From positions 171,249 through 235,248 of the forward strand of contig NZ_KE383846.1 in assembly GCF_000422465.1 (NCBI RefSeq): DNA of 64,000 nucleotides, read 5' to 3'. The position numbers and the translations under genes are program-made. Shown here piece after piece: positions 27,613-36,262 of the stretch. The notes beneath the pieces were generated by a model. The model searched no databases and was not told where the DNA came from. It saw only the letters and a program-made list of their open reading frames with translations. The DNA comes from Paenibacillus harenae DSM 16969 (lineage in GTDB: Bacteria; Bacillota; Bacilli; Paenibacillales; Paenibacillaceae). Each line of letters opens with the position of its first letter. Positions within the stretch are counted from its first letter, which is position 1.

Positions 27613-27767
27613 CCCGTATCCTCCCTTCGCAGGTATATATTTTCTGTAGATCAAGATTACCAAACCCGCCTGGACCGGGATACCGTAATGTTTTTTGATG
27701 TAGGGTAATATTTTATGGTGATTCGCTGGCCGCAAAAGAAAAGGAGCTGCTTCGGCCAAAACACGCT

Positions 27768-27974
27768 GATCTCATGAGATCAGATCTGCAAATTAGATCT
27801 AATCTATCCAAATGAGCAAAATAACCATAATTAGATCTAAAATTTAGATCTGTTGTCCCCCTAACCACTCATTCAGTCATTATCAAGCCGATCTCATGAG
27901 ATCAGATCTACAAATTAGATCTAATCTGCCAAATGAGCAAAATAACCATAATTAGATCTAAAATTTAGATCTGT
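27768..27974. repeat. Tandem duplication packed with AGATCT palindromes
   Basis: Two copies of an 85-86 base unit (27768-27853 and 27890-27974, offset 122) differ at only about three positions. Each starts with the palindrome ATCTCATGAGAT and carries four AGATCT hexamers (first copy at 27782, 27795, 27833, 27846) inside larger dyads such as ATTAGATCTAAT and AGATCTAAA-A-TTTAGATCT. A degenerate third start (CACGCCGATCTACAAA) is at about 28006. The gap 27613-28049 between yesM and the permease gene holds nothing else. Confidence 0.9.
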
Positions 27975-28049
27975 CGTTCAAACAACCTCTAACTTCGGCT
28001 AATAACACGCCGATCTACAAAACGAGCTCAAATGGCGCCGCTCCCGCCT

Positions 28050-29825
28050 TTACGCCGGAAATGCGATCAATACCCGCGTCCCTTCTCCCTCCGTGCTGCT
28101 GAATTCCAGACGGAACGAATCGCCGTAAACCAACCGCAGGCGTTCCCGGATATTGCGTATCGCGTAATGGCTGCCCCGTTCGCTGATCGGGCTTCCGCTG
28201 ATAATGTTCCGCAGCCGGTCCTGCGGCATGCCTGCTCCGTTATCCTCGATGACAAGCATCGCCTCCCGCTGCTCGAGCCAGCCGCGAATCGTAATGACGC
28301 CGCCTTTTTCCGGCTTTTCGAGCAGACCGTGCAAAATCGCGTTCTCTACGAGCGGCTGCAGCGTTATTTTGGGAATCGTATGGCGAAGCAGCTCGGGATC
28401 GACCTCGATCCGCAGCTCTATCCCGTTGCGAAAACGTATATTTTGGATTTGGACATAAGAGGAGATGTGCCGAAGCTCATAATCAAGCGTCGAAATATCC
28501 CTCCCTTTGTTCAGGCTGAATTTATAGAAATTAGCCAGCGCCAGCGTGACGGAACGAATTTCCTGCACCTTGTTTTTCTGGCTGAGCCAGTTAATTAAAT
28601 CGAGCGTGTTGTATAGAAAATGCGGATTGATCTGCGACTGCAGCGCTTTAAGCTCCGCACTCTTCAGATCCTGCCCCGTCTGGTACTGCTCCTGCACAAG
28701 CGATGCGATGCGTCTCAGCATGAAGTTGTAATTTTCGATCAGCTCGCCGATTTCGTCTTTATCCTTGTTAGGAATGATTGAATTTAAATCGCCGTCCTGC
28801 ACCCGTTTCATTCGCATCACCAAGCGGGATACCCGCCTCGTAATCGAAACGGAAATATAATAGGCGCAAGCGTAAGCTACGGTGACAAGCAGCATCGCTT
28901 GGATGAAAAACTGCAGGCGAAGACGGTTCACCTCGCTCACGATCGAGCTCTCCGGTATAACCGTCGTCATACGCCAATCCGTGCCCGGAACCTCCTTCGC
29001 CATATAAAAAATCGGCTTGCCCGCAAGCGTCGCCCGAAGCAGGCCGTCATTCTCCGTTTCGGCCGTCAGACTGCCGGGCCATGCCTCGAATGCGGCCCCG
29101 GAGCCCGGCAAACGGGTAGAGCCCGCCACAAGCTCTCCTCTCCCGGTAAGCAGGAAGCTGTAGCTTTCCTTGACGGAGTTGGCGCTCGACAATATGCGCT
29201 CCAGATTGGACTGATGAACATCGACGAGCAGCAAGCCGATCATGTCAGGGTAATTAATATTGTTGACGATTTTCCGCGCGATCGTGACGAATGGCTTGTC
29301 CGTTCCACTCTGAAAATAACTGGAAGGCAGACCGACGGCCTTATCCTTGCTCGCCATCAAACGCTGATACCATTCCGTTGTCAGAGCCTGCTTCATGTTA
29401 AACAGGTTTCTTCCTTCTTCCGAATAGACGAGACCGTCCTGAACAAACAGCCTGACGTTCGAAATGTCCTCTTTGTCTTTGAACGAGCTCAGGTACCGGA
29501 CCATATCGGACATGTCGGTCACCTGTTCCAGCAGCGGGTAATCGGATTTCGATTTGGACAAAACCTCATTCACGCGCTTGTCCGTCGCAATCAGATCGGA
29601 AGCGCTTATGATTTTGTAGAGCTTATAGGACAGATAGGAATGCGTCTGGTTAAAGCTTTGGACGGCCGAGTAGGTTGCTTTCTCATGCATCAGCTCGGAT
29701 ATTTTGCTGAACGAATACAGCGATACCGTCATTAACGGGATAATGATGAGCAGGGAATAGGAGAGCAGCAGCTTCCTTTTGAGCGACAGATTTTGCAGCA
29801 GCCGGATAATGGCGCGGTTAATCAT
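28050..29825 (-). CDS. Sensor histidine kinase, YesM family
   Basis: A 591-aa membrane sensor: helix at about 15-37, extracellular sensing domain (about 40-290), second helix (about 295-320), HAMP (about 322-375, MKRVQDGDLNSIIPN), His-kinase core with the phospho-acceptor in LQSQINPHFLYNTLD (near residue 400) and ATPase domain with the N box ENAILHGLLE and G box DNGAGM. It overlaps the response-regulator gene by eight bases and precedes the locus II importer. YesM/YesN pairs typically detect extracellular sugars and activate the neighbouring importer. The ligand is not predictable. Confidence 0.94.
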   Translation of the reverse strand: MINRAIIRLLQNLSLKRKLLLSYSLLIIIPLMTVSLYSFSKISELMHEKATYSAVQSFNQTHSYLSYKLYKIISASDLIATDKRVNEVLSKSKSDYPLLEQVTDMSDMVRYLSSFKDKEDISNVRLFVQDGLVYSEEGRNLFNMKQALTTEWYQRLMASKDKAVGLPSSYFQSGTDKPFVTIARKIVNNINYPDMIGLLLVDVHQSNLERILSSANSVKESYSFLLTGRGELVAGSTRLPGSGAAFEAWPGSLTAETENDGLLRATLAGKPIFYMAKEVPGTDWRMTTVIPESSIVSEVNRLRLQFFIQAMLLVTVAYACAYYISVSITRRVSRLVMRMKRVQDGDLNSIIPNKDKDEIGELIENYNFMLRRIASLVQEQYQTGQDLKSAELKALQSQINPHFLYNTLDLINWLSQKNKVQEIRSVTLALANFYKFSLNKGRDISTLDYELRHISSYVQIQNIRFRNGIELRIEVDPELLRHTIPKITLQPLVENAILHGLLEKPEKGGVITIRGWLEQREAMLVIEDNGAGMPQDRLRNIISGSPISERGSHYAIRNIRERLRLVYGDSFRLEFSSTEGEGTRVLIAFPA

Positions 29826-31089
29826 ATTGCTTCATTTCCCTGTATTCATTGGGCGTCAGGCCCGTCTGCTTCTTGAACAGCTTCGTGAAATAGTTGCTGT
29901 CGCCATAGCCTACTCTAGCCGCCACGTCCTTTACTTTGATCCGGTTGTCCTTCATCAGCTGTTTGGCCTTGTCCACGCGAATTTGGGCAATGTATTGATT
30001 AATGGTGGCATTCGTCTCTTCTTTGAAAATCACGCAAATATAAGACGGAGTCAAATACATGTGATCGGCGATCCGCTGCAAGGACAGCCCTTCATCGTCG
30101 AAGTTTTTCTCAATGTAAGCGACAATTTCGGCTACGGCTGGGTTTTTCTTCGCTTTAGCCGCTTGTGTATGCGCTTCCCATTCCTCCTGCGCGCTTATCC
30201 GTAATTTCCGCGGCCCGCCTCCTTCCGGCTCCTCCGCCGACAAGTTGGCGAGCGCGGAGCGGAAGGATTCCCTGACATGGCCGATTCCGCTTACCTTTAT
30301 TCCAATGGAGATTTGAATAGAACCCGATCGGTTCAGCGTTTCGTGAAGTCTCGCAGACGTATCTGCCAGCATGGGCATGCTTTTTCCATCCAGGCAGCAA
30401 TGGACAACGACGTATTCATCGTCCTTCACGGCGGCAATCGCCAAGTAGCCTTCGCGGTTCAATTGGCGGGCAGCCGCATGCATAACGGACCGAAACAGCA
30501 GGGCAGCACCGCCGTCTTCCTGCCCGCCGGGGAAGCCCGGCTTAAGAACCACTGTCGCGAAGTCCGCCTCAACCGGCAAATCGGCGTAAACGAGGCGGGC
30601 GCATTCCGCCAAGCTTTCGGAAGGAGCCGTCCGGCTGACCAGCTGGAGAGCGAGGTCATGCTTTAATACAGGCAGGCTCGTATGCAGCTGCTGCTTCATT
30701 TCGTCGAGCTTCCGCTCTTCATTGGATAGCCGGACCGTCTTCTCGATTGCGGCTTGCAGCTCGTTCAAATCGATCGGCTTCTCCACGTAAGCGGTTGCAG
30801 AAAGCTGAATGGCAGCCTTCATATATTCTTTATCCGTATAGCCGCTCATAAAAATAATATGGCATCTCGGGTATTTCTCGCGGACTTGACTCGCCAGCTC
30901 CGTACCGTTCATTCTTGGCATGCGAACGTCGGTCAGAAGAATGTCAGGCTTCATTTTGCCCGCAGCCTCCAGCGCATTTACGCCGTCATCAGCCTGATCC
31001 ACTTGCTCGATGCCTATGCTCTTCCAGGGAATCCCCTCTATGATGCCTTCTCTCGTATACCATTCATCGTCGACAAGCAGCAGCCTCAT
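29818..31089 (-). CDS. Response regulator with AraC output domain, YesN family
   Basis: A 423-aa transcription activator. The receiver domain carries the acidic pocket, phospho-acceptor Asp54 (LLTDVRMPRMNG) and Lys104 (VEKPID); a central region of about 170 residues follows; the last 100 residues are an AraC double helix-turn-helix (LSLQRIADHMYLTPSYICVI ... DVAARVGYGDSNYFTKLFKK). I start at ATG 31089 (MRLLLVDDE, the usual N-terminus); ATG 31116 is possible. It forms an operon with the kinase and probably binds near the locus II permease promoter, where the AGATCT palindromes lie. Confidence 0.93.
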   Translation of the reverse strand: MRLLLVDDEWYTREGIIEGIPWKSIGIEQVDQADDGVNALEAAGKMKPDILLTDVRMPRMNGTELASQVREKYPRCHIIFMSGYTDKEYMKAAIQLSATAYVEKPIDLNELQAAIEKTVRLSNEERKLDEMKQQLHTSLPVLKHDLALQLVSRTAPSESLAECARLVYADLPVEADFATVVLKPGFPGGQEDGGAALLFRSVMHAAARQLNREGYLAIAAVKDDEYVVVHCCLDGKSMPMLADTSARLHETLNRSGSIQISIGIKVSGIGHVRESFRSALANLSAEEPEGGGPRKLRISAQEEWEAHTQAAKAKKNPAVAEIVAYIEKNFDDEGLSLQRIADHMYLTPSYICVIFKEETNATINQYIAQIRVDKAKQLMKDNRIKVKDVAARVGYGDSNYFTKLFKKQTGLTPNEYREMKQYD

Positions 31090-31160
31090 TTCCCATCCCA
31101 CCCCTTGCTCACTCATTCGTAAAAATATTATATGATGAATGTTCCTACTAATCTATATGA

Positions 31161-31253
31161 GTTGAGCGATTGATTTACATCAGCTGTTACCGCAGCGAGA
31201 GCAAATCATGCTTACGATCGCCGTTCCAGCCAAATGGTCTGAATAGGAAAACC
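31161..31253. repeat. Dispersed hairpin element, copy A (left arm only)
   Basis: This 93-base sequence differs at about three positions from 40968-41060. It begins with GTTGAGCGAT, equivalent to the terminal GTTGAACGA of copy B, and stops where copy B continues, so the right arm is missing. It lies between the divergent yesN-type and GH50-like genes. Confidence 0.8.
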
Positions 31254-31345
31254 AGCGAATCAGAATTATATCCTCTACTTCCAAGACGTCTGTTCTTCTA
31301 TGATGAATGTAAGAAAGCATTTCAAATTTGATAGGCGGTGTATAC

Positions 31346-33073
31346 ATGATACGCGATAACCTATGCCAACTGACGAACGTTCGAGCCGCGTGCAAGGATG
31401 CGTCGATTCGCATGACCGGCTTCGCCGGGTGGCAGGCTGAAATTGAATTTGGCTTCGATGACGTCACGCCGGACGTGACTCTTCATTTCGGCCCTCTTGA
31501 TTTGCAGGCCTACCAGGGTCTTACGATAGGGGTGGAAAACCTCGGCGCGAAGCCGCTCAAGCTTTACGCTATGCTGAATAACAATTTCTGGAATCATGGC
31601 TTTACGGCCGTGGCGCCGGGCGAAACCGGCCCGCTGACCGTCCTGTTTATCCGCCCCCGGCAATCGCGGGAAATGGACGGTTATTTCAAAGGGATGAACG
31701 GCTTGCCGGACGGCTCCATGGTGCTGTGGAATCCGATAGACCCGTCGGAGATTCATTCGCTTCGATTGTACGTCATGAAACCGCGGGAGAGTCAGGCCAT
31801 TCGCATACACGGTATATCACCTTATCAATTGCTGCAGCCCCTTTCCAAAGAGCGGCTTGATAACGGCTACTTCCCGTTTATCGATGAATACGGACAGTTT
31901 ATTCATAAGGACTGGCCCGGGAAATCGGAATCGGATGCCGATCTGATTCGCCGGCGGGAGCAAGAAGCTTTATCCTTGAAGACTCATCCCGGGGCTGAGG
32001 AGTGGAGCCGGTACGGAGGGTGGCTTGCCGGCCCGCGCCTGGATGCAACGGGGCATTTTCGGGTGGAGAAGGTAGACGGAAAATGGTGGTTTATCGATCC
32101 TGAGGGACATTTATTCTGGTCGCATGGCGTCTGCTGCGTCCGGTTCGATCAGAAGACGGCCATCGAAGGACGCGAGCATTATTTCCGGAGGATCCCCGAG
32201 ATGCAGGATTTCCGCATGGAAAACCTGAGGCGGAAATACGGCGAGGATTGGAAGAACCGCTCGCGCTCGCTTGCCCATGCAAGGCTGCGGAGCTGGGGCC
32301 TCAACACGCTGGCGAATCATTCCCAGGAGGACATTTACGACATGCGGCAAACGCCTTACACCATATGGCTGGAAACAAGGTCATGGCTGAAGCGCAAATT
32401 CCCGGACGTCGGCAATCCGATTTGGCGGCAGCAGCTGCGTGACCGGCTTCATGAGCTTGGAGCGAAAGTAAACGACGACCCCTGGTGCCTGGGCGTATTT
32501 GTCGACAATGAAATTCACGGCTCGACGGATCCCGTGCTGTGGGAAACCTACTTTCAGCTCGTAAGCGCCGCCGTTAAAGAGGCGATGCCCTCGAAGCTGT
32601 ACTTGGGCTGCAGGCTGGATCACCACCGCTATCCCCATGAAGGCGCGGAGGCCGATGCGATCGTGCGGCTGTCGGCCAAATACTGCGACGTGGTCAGCTT
32701 CAACTTTTATAAATATTCGTTGAAGGACTTTGTATGGCTGGACGGCGCGGAAGATAAGCCCGCGCTGATCGGTGAGTTCCATATCGGCGCCCCCGACCGC
32801 GGGCTTCCCCACACCGGCCTCAAGGGCGCCGTCGATCAGGAGCATCGCGCGGAAGCTTACAAGGAATACGTGTTAAGCAGTCTCGTCAATCCCCATCTCA
32901 TCGGAACGCACTGGTTCCAGTACTCCGATCAGCTATATACCGGCCGTTTTGACGGTGAAAACTATCAGATCGGTTTCGTAGACATTTGCGACCGGCCCTA
33001 CCCGGAGCTGGTTGACGCCTGCCGCTCCGTCGGATACGGCATGTATGCTTATCGGTATGGAGCAGGGGATTAA
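31346..33073 (+). CDS. GH50/agarase-like glycoside hydrolase, specificity unknown
   Basis: A 575-aa protein with an N-terminal beta-sandwich (about 1-165) and a TIM-barrel domain introduced by DGKWWFIDPEGHLFWSHG (244-261), a signature I associate with beta-agarase (GH50-like) enzymes. Probable acid/base is Glu389 (VFVDNEIHG) and nucleophile Glu477 (LIGEFH), four strands apart as expected for clan GH-A. No signal peptide is present, so it should act on imported oligosaccharides. ATG 31346 has AGGCGGTG before it. It is divergent from the YesMN pair and monocistronic. Agar is unlikely as substrate given the pectin-type neighbours. Confidence 0.7.
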   Translation: MIRDNLCQLTNVRAACKDASIRMTGFAGWQAEIEFGFDDVTPDVTLHFGPLDLQAYQGLTIGVENLGAKPLKLYAMLNNNFWNHGFTAVAPGETGPLTVLFIRPRQSREMDGYFKGMNGLPDGSMVLWNPIDPSEIHSLRLYVMKPRESQAIRIHGISPYQLLQPLSKERLDNGYFPFIDEYGQFIHKDWPGKSESDADLIRRREQEALSLKTHPGAEEWSRYGGWLAGPRLDATGHFRVEKVDGKWWFIDPEGHLFWSHGVCCVRFDQKTAIEGREHYFRRIPEMQDFRMENLRRKYGEDWKNRSRSLAHARLRSWGLNTLANHSQEDIYDMRQTPYTIWLETRSWLKRKFPDVGNPIWRQQLRDRLHELGAKVNDDPWCLGVFVDNEIHGSTDPVLWETYFQLVSAAVKEAMPSKLYLGCRLDHHRYPHEGAEADAIVRLSAKYCDVVSFNFYKYSLKDFVWLDGAEDKPALIGEFHIGAPDRGLPHTGLKGAVDQEHRAEAYKEYVLSSLVNPHLIGTHWFQYSDQLYTGRFDGENYQIGFVDICDRPYPELVDACRSVGYGMYAYRYGAGD

Positions 33074-33093
33074 GCCGGATTACAAGGAAAAAA

Positions 33094-33136
33094 ACGGGCA
33101 AAACCAGATTCGGTTTCTGGTTTTTGCTCGTTTTTT
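33094..33136 (+). terminator. Terminator of the GH50-like gene
   Basis: ACGGGCAAAACCAGA pairs with TCTGGTTTTTGCTCGT with small bulges, and six T follow on the plus strand. Confidence 0.85.
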
Positions 33137-33215
33137 AATGTGTTGCGGCACGGGAACAAAATGGTTTGCCCCCTGCCTGGTGCGCTTCATCCTAGAGCGT
33201 GGAATCTTGATTTAA

Positions 33216-33233
33216 TATACTGTATTTAGTATA
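33216..33233. promoter_or_regulatory. Operator palindrome before the BNR gene (distal)
   Basis: TATACTGTATTTAGTATA has the ATACTN-N4-TAGTAT form of the sites at 19945 and 20089, with one imperfect position. It lies 280 bases before the BNR enzyme gene. Confidence 0.55.
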
Positions 33234-33358
33234 AATTTATTGATCATCTACGGGCGGCTTGCTTATGCTGGTAATCCTTATTGACCAATCGCAGTAACTT
33301 TCTTGATATATGGGCACACGGTCACATTTTTCACCTCTATAAACGAAAATAAGTTTTC

Positions 33359-33376
33359 TATACTAACTTTAGTATA
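33359..33376. promoter_or_regulatory. Operator palindrome before the BNR gene (proximal)
   Basis: TATACTAACTTTAGTATA has perfect 7-bp arms. The block 33357-33395 matches 20087-20125 at nearly every position, including a following ATACTAACATC half-site. This shared block is the main evidence for a common regulator. Confidence 0.65.
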
Positions 33377-33410
33377 TATTTAAATACTAACATCCGATAT
33401 AATCCGTTTC

Positions 33411-33422
33411 GAAGCGCTTACA
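33411..33422 (+). promoter_or_regulatory. cre-like site before the BNR gene
   Basis: GAAGCGCTTACA matches the core of a CcpA cre sequence and is about 90 bases before the ATG. Equivalent AGCGCTT sites stand at 16474, 19889 and 53900. Confidence 0.45.
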
Positions 33423-33509
33423 TTATGATGGGAGGAGCTGATTTCGCGAACTGCCGCATATCGCCGATTCGACTAGTTTTCTATTTTATTTTTAAGGAGA
33501 TGGTCAACC

Positions 33510-35546
33510 ATGTACGTTCGGAATAAGGTGAAAATAACCGCATGCCCGCTCGTTCTCCTCATCATCTGCAGCTTCCTCCTGCCAGGCTTCAAGTTGTTCG
33601 CGGCGGCCGGCATGTCCTGGCCTTCCAATACGGCAACCGTCTTCGCCCCGTCAAACGGCGGCGTATGGTATCCGCGCCTGCTCAAATTAAGCAATAACGA
33701 TATTCTCGCTTCGTTCGATACGAATGCCGGCGGCGGCAATACGCGGGTCATGGTGTCCCGCAGCAAGGACGGCGGTCACAGTTGGTCGCCTGCGGTCACA
33801 GCAGCCTCCGATGCAAGCGGCAATGTCGGCAACGGACAAATGCTCCAGCTCCCAAGCGGAGAGATTTGGTTGTCTTACCGGCTGGTCGTTCAATCCGGAA
33901 GCACCTACGCGACCTATCTCCGAACGAAGAAAAGCACTGACAACGGCTTCACCTGGTCCGATCTGGCGGGCGGGCAGATCGGCGCAACGACCGCCAATTC
34001 GTTCAAGGGCTTATGGGAGCCGCATCTCCAAATGCTCGGAAATACCGTCGCTGTCTATTACGCGGACGACAGCCCCGCCGCCGCAGGCACGACCGGCCAG
34101 CAGAAGCTGATCATGAAGACGTGGACAGGCAGCGGCTGGTCGCCGGAAATCATCGTAAGCGACGGCGTCGCCGCAGGTTCGCGGGACGGCATGCCGGTCG
34201 TCACGCAAATGGCGAACGGCAAATTCATGCTCGTATTCGAAGCGACCGACGTTGCCGGACATCCTTTTGTCATCAAATACAAAATTTCCGACGACGGCTA
34301 CAATTGGAACGTCCCGCGGCAAACGCTGTATATCCCCTCCAAGACCGGCAAGAAGGCCGGGGCGCCTTTTGTCGTTAAGCTCGGCGACGGACGGCTGCTC
34401 GCCTCCTTCCAAACCGACAATGACAGCATCAACACGGGGGACGCCTACTCCTCCATGTACACGATGATCAGCGCGGACAACGGCGTTACGTGGCAGTTCC
34501 GCTCCAATATTTTTCCGGTCAGCAATACGACTAATTCCAACTGGAATGCGCTGCTCCCGGTCGACGATACCCACGTTCTCGCGGCAACAAGCGCCAATTA
34601 CCCGAGCAGCGGCGTGTTCGTGCGTTTCGGCCATGCCGTTACGCCGTCCAATACGAACCTGGTCACGAACTCCGGCTTTGAGACGGCGAACGTCAGCGGC
34701 TGGACCACTTACGGCGACGACTTCCCGGCGCGCATTCTGGTCCACGGCACGAATGACGGGGTAGGCCTGCCTGCGGCGGAGGGCAATCATTTTATCGGTC
34801 TGGCCGGTACGAGCGGACCCGCCACCGCTTATGTCGGTCAATCGCTAAGCGGGCTGGACAGCGGCACTTACACGATGCGCGCCTATATGCGAAGCAGCGG
34901 CGGGCAAAATGCCTGCGTCATGGAAGTGAAGGATTACGGCGGCGCGATGCGGCAAACGGCATGCCCGGTTACCGGAGCCTGGACGCAGGTCACGATCCCG
35001 AATATCGCCGTAACGAACGGACAGGCGACGATCGGATTCTACGCGTCGAACAGCAGCGCGAGTCAGTGGGCGGATATCGACCGGGTCGAGTTTATACGAA
35101 GCGATCAATACAACGGCGTCGTATCCGGCGGCACGTACAAGCTCATAAATACGAACAGCGGCAAAGCGCTTGAGGTCGACGCATGGGGAACCGCGAACGG
35201 CTCGAACGTGCAAATTTGGACGGAAGGCGCGAGCCAAGCCAATCAGCTGTGGCAGGTAACGCATACGGGAGGCGGCGCATATAAGCTGATTAACGCACAC
35301 AGCGGCAAGTCGCTGGAAGTAAGCGGGCTCGCCACGGCGAACGGCTCGAACGTGCAAATAGGGGACTATGCCAGCCAGCATTGGCGAATCGTCGATACCG
35401 GCAGCGGCTATATGAAGCTTATCGATACGAACAGCGGCAAAGCGCTCGACGTTGCGGGTTCGGGAACAAGCGACGGCACGAACGTGCATATATGGGACGA
35501 CCTCGGCAACGGCGCCCAGCGTTGGAAGCTCGTGCGGGTCAGCTGA
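33510..35546 (+). CDS. Secreted BNR-repeat glycosidase with CBM and ricin-type domain
   Basis: A 678-aa exported protein. After a signal peptide (about 1-33, cleaved near FAAAG) comes a six-bladed sialidase-like propeller with four Asp boxes (SKDGGHSW, STDNGFTW, ISDDGYNW, SADNGVTW); then a CBM4/9-like jelly roll (about 383-530, NLVTNSGFE start) and a ricin-type beta-trefoil (about 534-678) with three repeats of YKLIN-N-SGKALEV. In a pectin/arabinan setting the propeller may be a GH93-type exo-arabinanase; sialidase activity is the alternative. Ribosome site AAGGAGATGG precedes the ATG. Operator palindromes shared with sugar locus I suggest co-regulation. Confidence 0.82.
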   Translation: MYVRNKVKITACPLVLLIICSFLLPGFKLFAAAGMSWPSNTATVFAPSNGGVWYPRLLKLSNNDILASFDTNAGGGNTRVMVSRSKDGGHSWSPAVTAASDASGNVGNGQMLQLPSGEIWLSYRLVVQSGSTYATYLRTKKSTDNGFTWSDLAGGQIGATTANSFKGLWEPHLQMLGNTVAVYYADDSPAAAGTTGQQKLIMKTWTGSGWSPEIIVSDGVAAGSRDGMPVVTQMANGKFMLVFEATDVAGHPFVIKYKISDDGYNWNVPRQTLYIPSKTGKKAGAPFVVKLGDGRLLASFQTDNDSINTGDAYSSMYTMISADNGVTWQFRSNIFPVSNTTNSNWNALLPVDDTHVLAATSANYPSSGVFVRFGHAVTPSNTNLVTNSGFETANVSGWTTYGDDFPARILVHGTNDGVGLPAAEGNHFIGLAGTSGPATAYVGQSLSGLDSGTYTMRAYMRSSGGQNACVMEVKDYGGAMRQTACPVTGAWTQVTIPNIAVTNGQATIGFYASNSSASQWADIDRVEFIRSDQYNGVVSGGTYKLINTNSGKALEVDAWGTANGSNVQIWTEGASQANQLWQVTHTGGGAYKLINAHSGKSLEVSGLATANGSNVQIGDYASQHWRIVDTGSGYMKLIDTNSGKALDVAGSGTSDGTNVHIWDDLGNGAQRWKLVRVS

Positions 35547-35560
35547 TGATCCCGGATAAC

Positions 35561-35749
35561 GCGTTTTTAGCCTAAGCATCACATTCGCACAGACTATCGC
35601 GCTTTGAGCATAAGTGTCACATTCGCATAGACTATCGTGCTTTGAGCATAAGTGTCACGTCCGCACAGACTAACATGCTTTGAGCATAAGCATCATGTCC
35701 GACCGACTAACGCGCTTTGAGCAAAAGTGTCACGTTCGCCCGGACTAAC
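35561..35749. repeat. Five tandem copies of a 38-bp unit
   Basis: Units begin at 35561, 35599, 35637, 35675 (37 bp) and 35712, with consensus GCGCTTTGAGCATAAGTGTC followed by ACRTYCGCACAGACTAWC. They are head to tail without spacers and start 14 bases after the stop codon of the BNR gene. The copies are about 80-90% alike. No coding frame is kept. Confidence 0.88.
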
Positions 35750-35858
35750 TGGAAAAGCTCCTTCTATTTCAGCGGGAGGTAACGATATTGAATATCTAAC
35801 GGGATTTTCTCCCGCTAATTCAGCCTTATTGCTTCAAAAGGGCCTGTATCCGATAAAT

Positions 35859-36030
35859 TAGCGGGAGGATTTCCTGTAATTAGCTAGTTTAACCCCCTGA
35901 GAGTCAATTTAGCGGGAGGAATTCCGGTAAGTTAGCGTGTTATCCCCTTGAGAGTCAATTAGCGAGAGGTTTTCCAGTAAATTAACTTGTTTAGCCTCCT
36001 GAGACTCAATTAGCGGAAGAATTCCGCTTA
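35859..36030. repeat. Three and a half tandem copies of a 50-51 bp unit
   Basis: Units start at 35859, 35910, 35960 and (partial) 36011. Each begins TAGCGGGAGGATTTCC or a variant and ends in GAGAGTCAAT. With the 38-bp array it fills the gap between the convergent BNR and rhamnosidase genes. From 36031 to 36219 I see only a small hairpin (GGCGTCCT/AGGACGCC, 36129-36150). Confidence 0.85.
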
Positions 36031-36219
36031 GTCTCGCGCAAACAAACTGCCCCATCCATGCAGCGAACGGCATGAACCAGCTATCAGGCTCGTCATTGAA
36101 CCCCCATGCCCCAGCAGAAACGCCTGTCGGCGTCCTTGTCATAGGACGCCAAACGTTTCGCGAAGAAATCTAAGCGCATATAAGTGTAAAACCTATAAAT
36201 ACTTAGAATTCAAAACAAA

Positions 36220-36258
36220 AAGCGGTTCCGCTGCAGCACCCTGCAGAAGAACCGCTTT
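36220..36258 (-). terminator. Terminator of the rhamnosidase gene
   Basis: AAGCGGTTC/GAACCGCTT and CTGCAG/CTGCAG make a nearly continuous stem, and TTTTG follows on the minus strand. It begins four bases after the gene's stop codon. Confidence 0.85.
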
Positions 36259-36262
36259 CTTG

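Noticed and set aside
35561..35749. Regular 38-bp repeats as a possible CRISPR array
   Set aside because: Copies are head to tail with no spacers, diverge from each other by 10-20%, and no cas gene is nearby.
35909..36142. 77-codon minus-strand frame in the tandem-repeat gap
   Set aside because: Half of it is repeat sequence, it has no ribosome site and no recognisable domain.
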